Shown piece by piece: positions 60,834 through 64,000 of a stretch of DNA of 64,000 bases (position 1 is the first letter of the stretch; each line of letters starts with the position of its first letter). Both the position numbers and the translations under genes were made by a program. A model generated the notes under the pieces. It worked only from the letters and a program-made list of their open reading frames with translations, was not told the origin of the DNA and searched no databases. This DNA is from Pilaira anomala (Eukaryota; Mucoromycota; Mucoromycetes; Mucorales; Mucoraceae): assembly GCA_025716855.1 (NCBI GenBank), contig JAIXMQ010000015.1, positions 434,001 to 498,000 on the forward strand, written 5' to 3'.

Positions 60834-63376
60834 ATGCAGGCATCCAACCATAAACCAACCATCGAGGCTGACAAACCAGACATGGTTCAACAAGAACTTG
60901 GACAAGAACTGAGTAACACACCATCTCAATCGAGTGAGCTTGCACCTAAAGAGTCGGATAGTTTTACCCCTTACGTTCTTGAACCTCAACAAGAAGATAA
61001 TGTTTCAATAGACATGATAAAACTCTATCAAGTAAATAATTTAATTATTACTATTTCATCTATTATACTGACTACCTGTCAAAAAAAAATATAGGATCTT
61101 TTACCGAGAAAAGAAAGTAACGATAGACGTATCAAATTTGTAAAATTAATGGATAAGTTAATGAATACCGAATGGCCAGATCATGATATTAAAGCACATG
61201 TGTTTGGGTTAGTGATAAATTGATTAAAAATGAGGGAAAATTTCGAATTAACACCTTCACAATTTTTTTTTTTTTAAGCTCTTCAGTAAACGATTTAGGT
61301 ACTGGTTCATCTGATGTCGATTTATGTATTACTACACCATGGAATGGCCTACGTAACGTTAAAACGCTAGCTAAACTATTTAGGAAATGTAAGATGACAT
61401 ATATCTACGTAACGACTCAACTCTATATATATCTAAATCAACTTGTTTTTTTTAGCCGGTATGCAACATGTTGTTTGTGTACCTCGAGCAAAAGTTCCAA
61501 TTGTGCGTTTATTTGATCCTGAACTGTAAGTGATATATTAGATTTTTTATCAGATCTTTGTTATTTATTTTAATTGTTTAGACAACTTTCGTGTGACATC
61601 AATGTGAATAATACATTAGCACTTCAAAATACAAAAATGATTAAAGCTTATGTTACACTTGATTGTCGGGTAAGACCATTAATTATGATTATAAAACATT
61701 GGACAAAGCAAAGGTTACTAAATGATGCTGGTAAAGTGTGGTTTTTTTTAAAAAAAAATATATATATAACAAAATTTCAATTAAAGTATCTGATATCTAT
61801 ATATATATATATATACATATTTTTTGTAGCTAATGGAGGTACATTATCTTCTTATACTTGGACATGTATGATTATCAACTTTTTACAACAAAGACAACCA
61901 CCTATTCTTCCAGTACTTCACAAAATCGAAAATGAAAACAAAGACGAAGCATATTTTTTCGATAATGTGGAAAAGCTGAAAGGATTTGGGTCATCAAATC
62001 AAGAGAGTTTAGGTGGTTTATTATATGCATTTATTCGTAGATTTGCTGTTGAATTCGATTATCATACGCAAATTGTTTCAGTACGACAAGGAAGATACCT
62101 CTCAAAATCAGAGAAAGGCTGGGATACCGGTAGAAATAAGATGAGTTTATGTGTAGAAGAACCATTCAATTCCAGTCGAAATTTAGGAAATTCTGCTGAT
62201 ATCGCATCTGTACAAGGATTAAGATGTGAATTTCAAAGGTTTTTAGAAATGTTAATAGCCGGAGAGGACCTGGAAACCATCTGTACACCTTATCGACCCA
62301 TCTCTTTAAGTTCAACAACTACTGAAATACCCCTTTATAGCAACAGTAGCAATACATTAACATTAAGATTACCTGCAGAAAATCGTACTTCCTCCTTCTT
62401 TTTACCAATTTATCCTTATTCCGATTATTCTTCTTCGCTCACTTCAAATACAACAACAACAACAACAACACCGCCACCCCATCCATATGATCGTAGAAGA
62501 AGTATGGTAGATGGCATATGTTCTTATCCTTCTCCCATCTTACCAGATACAGATACTTCTTCTTATCCAACGCATTCAACTTCTTACACTTATCGCGCCC
62601 CACCTATCTCTAAACCTTCTCATGCATCATTTAATCCTCGCTTTAGTTCTCCACAGGCATTGGATACAATTTTGAGGGTACGTAATACAAGGCATGGAAG
62701 TCATCCTTTACCTCCCGTTCCTTCCACTTTACTCTCCATGCTTAACATTAGCGCCAATCATGGAACAGATCAATCCGTCGATAAAATATTCGCAAGATAT
62801 CACAGAAAACAACAGCCTCCTCCACCTACTCTATCGAAACCCAATGAAGGAAAGACATCCAAAAAGAATTCAGGTCCAAATAGACGAAAGACGACAAACA
62901 ACTATCACTCAAGTAGTCGTCCACATCATCATCATCATCATCAGCATGATAATAATAATAGAAGAACACTCAATCACCGACGTCAATCAAGTGGCATGGA
63001 TTGGCCTACCATCAGTATGTCGACATCTACACCTAGTCCAGGCGAAGGAAATAGTTCGGAAGAACCTCAAAGATTACGTCGATGGTCTACTACCAAAAAA
63101 CAACAACAACAACAAATGAGTATAGAAGAACCCAAAAAGAAAACTTTGGCTGAAATTGTTAAAATTGCAACCCCACCACCTACCCTCAAACAAAAATCGG
63201 CTCCTACTTCACCTATTCCAAGTGCCAGTGTGAGTGCTTCTTCAAGTGCAAAAGGCAGTAATAGAAGTAGAAGACAAAGAAGTAACAACAACAACAACAA
63301 CAACAACAAGTCTTCCTCTTCAACTACTACAGCCAATAAATCAAGAAAGAAGAATAATACGAAAAGTCGTGCTTAA
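60834..63376 (+). CDS. Cid1-type terminal nucleotidyltransferase (non-canonical poly(A)/poly(U) polymerase)
   Basis: Adds A or U residues to RNA 3' ends. Exons 60834-61031, 61095-61207, 61279-61388, 61456-61525, 61582-61730 and 61830-63376, in frame, 728 aa. Catalytic core: FGSSVNDLGTGSSDVDLCI (the G-S box and two metal-binding Asp), the third Asp in LSCDINVNNTLA, then IKHWTKQR. The PAP-associated domain follows: ANGGTLSSYTWTCMIINFLQ and EEPFNSSRNLGNSAD. From about residue 390 the tail is disordered: Pro/Ser/Thr-rich, His-run, poly-Q, poly-N, with Lys/Arg clusters, ending in KSRKKNNTKSRA. Such basic tails help RNA binding. Whether it adds A (as Trf4/Cid13-like) or U cannot be told here. Confidence 0.9.
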
Positions 63377-63455
63377 AAAAAAAAAAAACTGAATTAGAAG
63401 AAAAAGAGGCCATCTGAAAAAAAAAAAAATCAAATTTAACGAAAATATAGATTGT

Positions 63456-63494
<39 letters not shown>

Positions 63495-64000
63495 TCATAT
63501 AGGAATACTCAAAAAATGAAAAAATCATATAATCACATTCCACGTCTACTCCCTTACTAAAACCATAATATTAAATAGAAAACTTCTTATATAACGCGGT
63601 AATATTTAAAAAAATAAAAAAGGATCTTTGTAAATTATAAAAAAAAAAAAAAAATAAGACCTAAGCATTCACCAAAACACACTCATCTGTTGGATGTTAT
63701 CAGTTTTATGTGTAGTGTAACTAAAAAAAAAAAAAAAAAAGAGAGAGAGACCTGATGAAGGAAAGAATATGTCAGAAAGAATGTGAATACATAGCATTTG
63801 TGAGCATAAACTTCAGCAATAGTAGATAGACGCTTCTTTTTAATAGCATTTATATATCGATTGGATTCATGATATAAAGAAAATCGAAATCATTTTACCA
63901 ATTGTGTGACTCAATGAAAATTTATTTTAGATATTTTAATTTATTGTAAATAACTAGATGATGAAGGAACAGTAAATAATTATGAATAACTCTCTCTATA
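63377..64000. other. Downstream region, no supportable gene
   Basis: 3' flank of the nucleotidyltransferase gene with A-runs (for example 63460-63492), a GA repeat near 63740 and no ORF. The window ends before another gene is visible. Confidence 0.45.

Noticed and set aside
61731..61829. Readthrough segment inside the nucleotidyltransferase ORF
   Set aside because: The stretch is open but splits the conserved core; GTAAAG and TTTGTAG splice sites join the flanking motifs correctly.

Overview
The window is AT-rich eukaryotic nuclear DNA with short (about 50-110 bp) GT-AG and some GC-AG introns, very many poly-A/poly-T runs, and single-copy fungal genes (transportin, Crooked-neck/CLF1, TGS1, a PPR protein, TMEM170, fatty-aldehyde dehydrogenase). 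Gene content, intron style and the expanded HSP70-like and F-box families suggest an early-diverging fungus, most likely Mucoromycota/Mucorales; this is inference from content, not from a database match.

Layout. 1-2.4 kb: 5' part of a transportin gene (minus strand). 2.4-4.9 kb: no supportable gene. 4.9-8.8 kb: an intact F-box/LRR-like gene and a broken paralogue with a long His tract. 9.9-11.1 kb: a decayed DNA transposon with about 200-bp terminal inverted repeats. 11.7-19.4 kb: a compact block with a tubby-C-terminal-like protein, TGS1, a kelch-plus-membrane protein, a TPR/EF-hand protein that converges on it, and a small secreted Cys-rich protein. 20-28.5 kb: two tandem genes (A, B) of a large HSP70/HSPA12-like family. 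29-32 kb: a second intact F-box gene and a small bacterial-looking repeat protein. 32.8-36.6 kb (minus) and 45.2-48.9 kb (plus): two more members (C, D) as inverted, nearly identical copies. Their 8.6-kb spacer holds an uncharacterised gene abutted by a 5'-truncated LINE, a TspO/MBR-like membrane protein, a PPR protein and a TMEM170-like protein. 49.6 kb: a relic of the same HSP70-like family. 50.2-54.7 kb: aldehyde dehydrogenase and CLF1. 54.7-58.0 kb: gene desert with relics. 58-63.4 kb: a bHLH transcription factor and a Cid1-type nucleotidyltransferase.

The most unusual content is the HSP70-like family. All four full-length copies (1059-1181 aa) can be spliced into intact proteins with the same nine-exon structure and the same intron phases. 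They begin with a conserved His-rich peptide in its own exon, then a fast-changing second exon, then two tandem degenerate actin/HSP70-like halves without visible ATP-binding motifs. Copies C and D are nearly identical from exon 3 onward, introns included, but differ in exon 2, intron 1 and the flanks. This pattern points to gene conversion or replacement of the 5' end between inverted paralogues. Gene boundaries and exon coordinates were worked out by hand from splice signals, phase and paralogue comparison.
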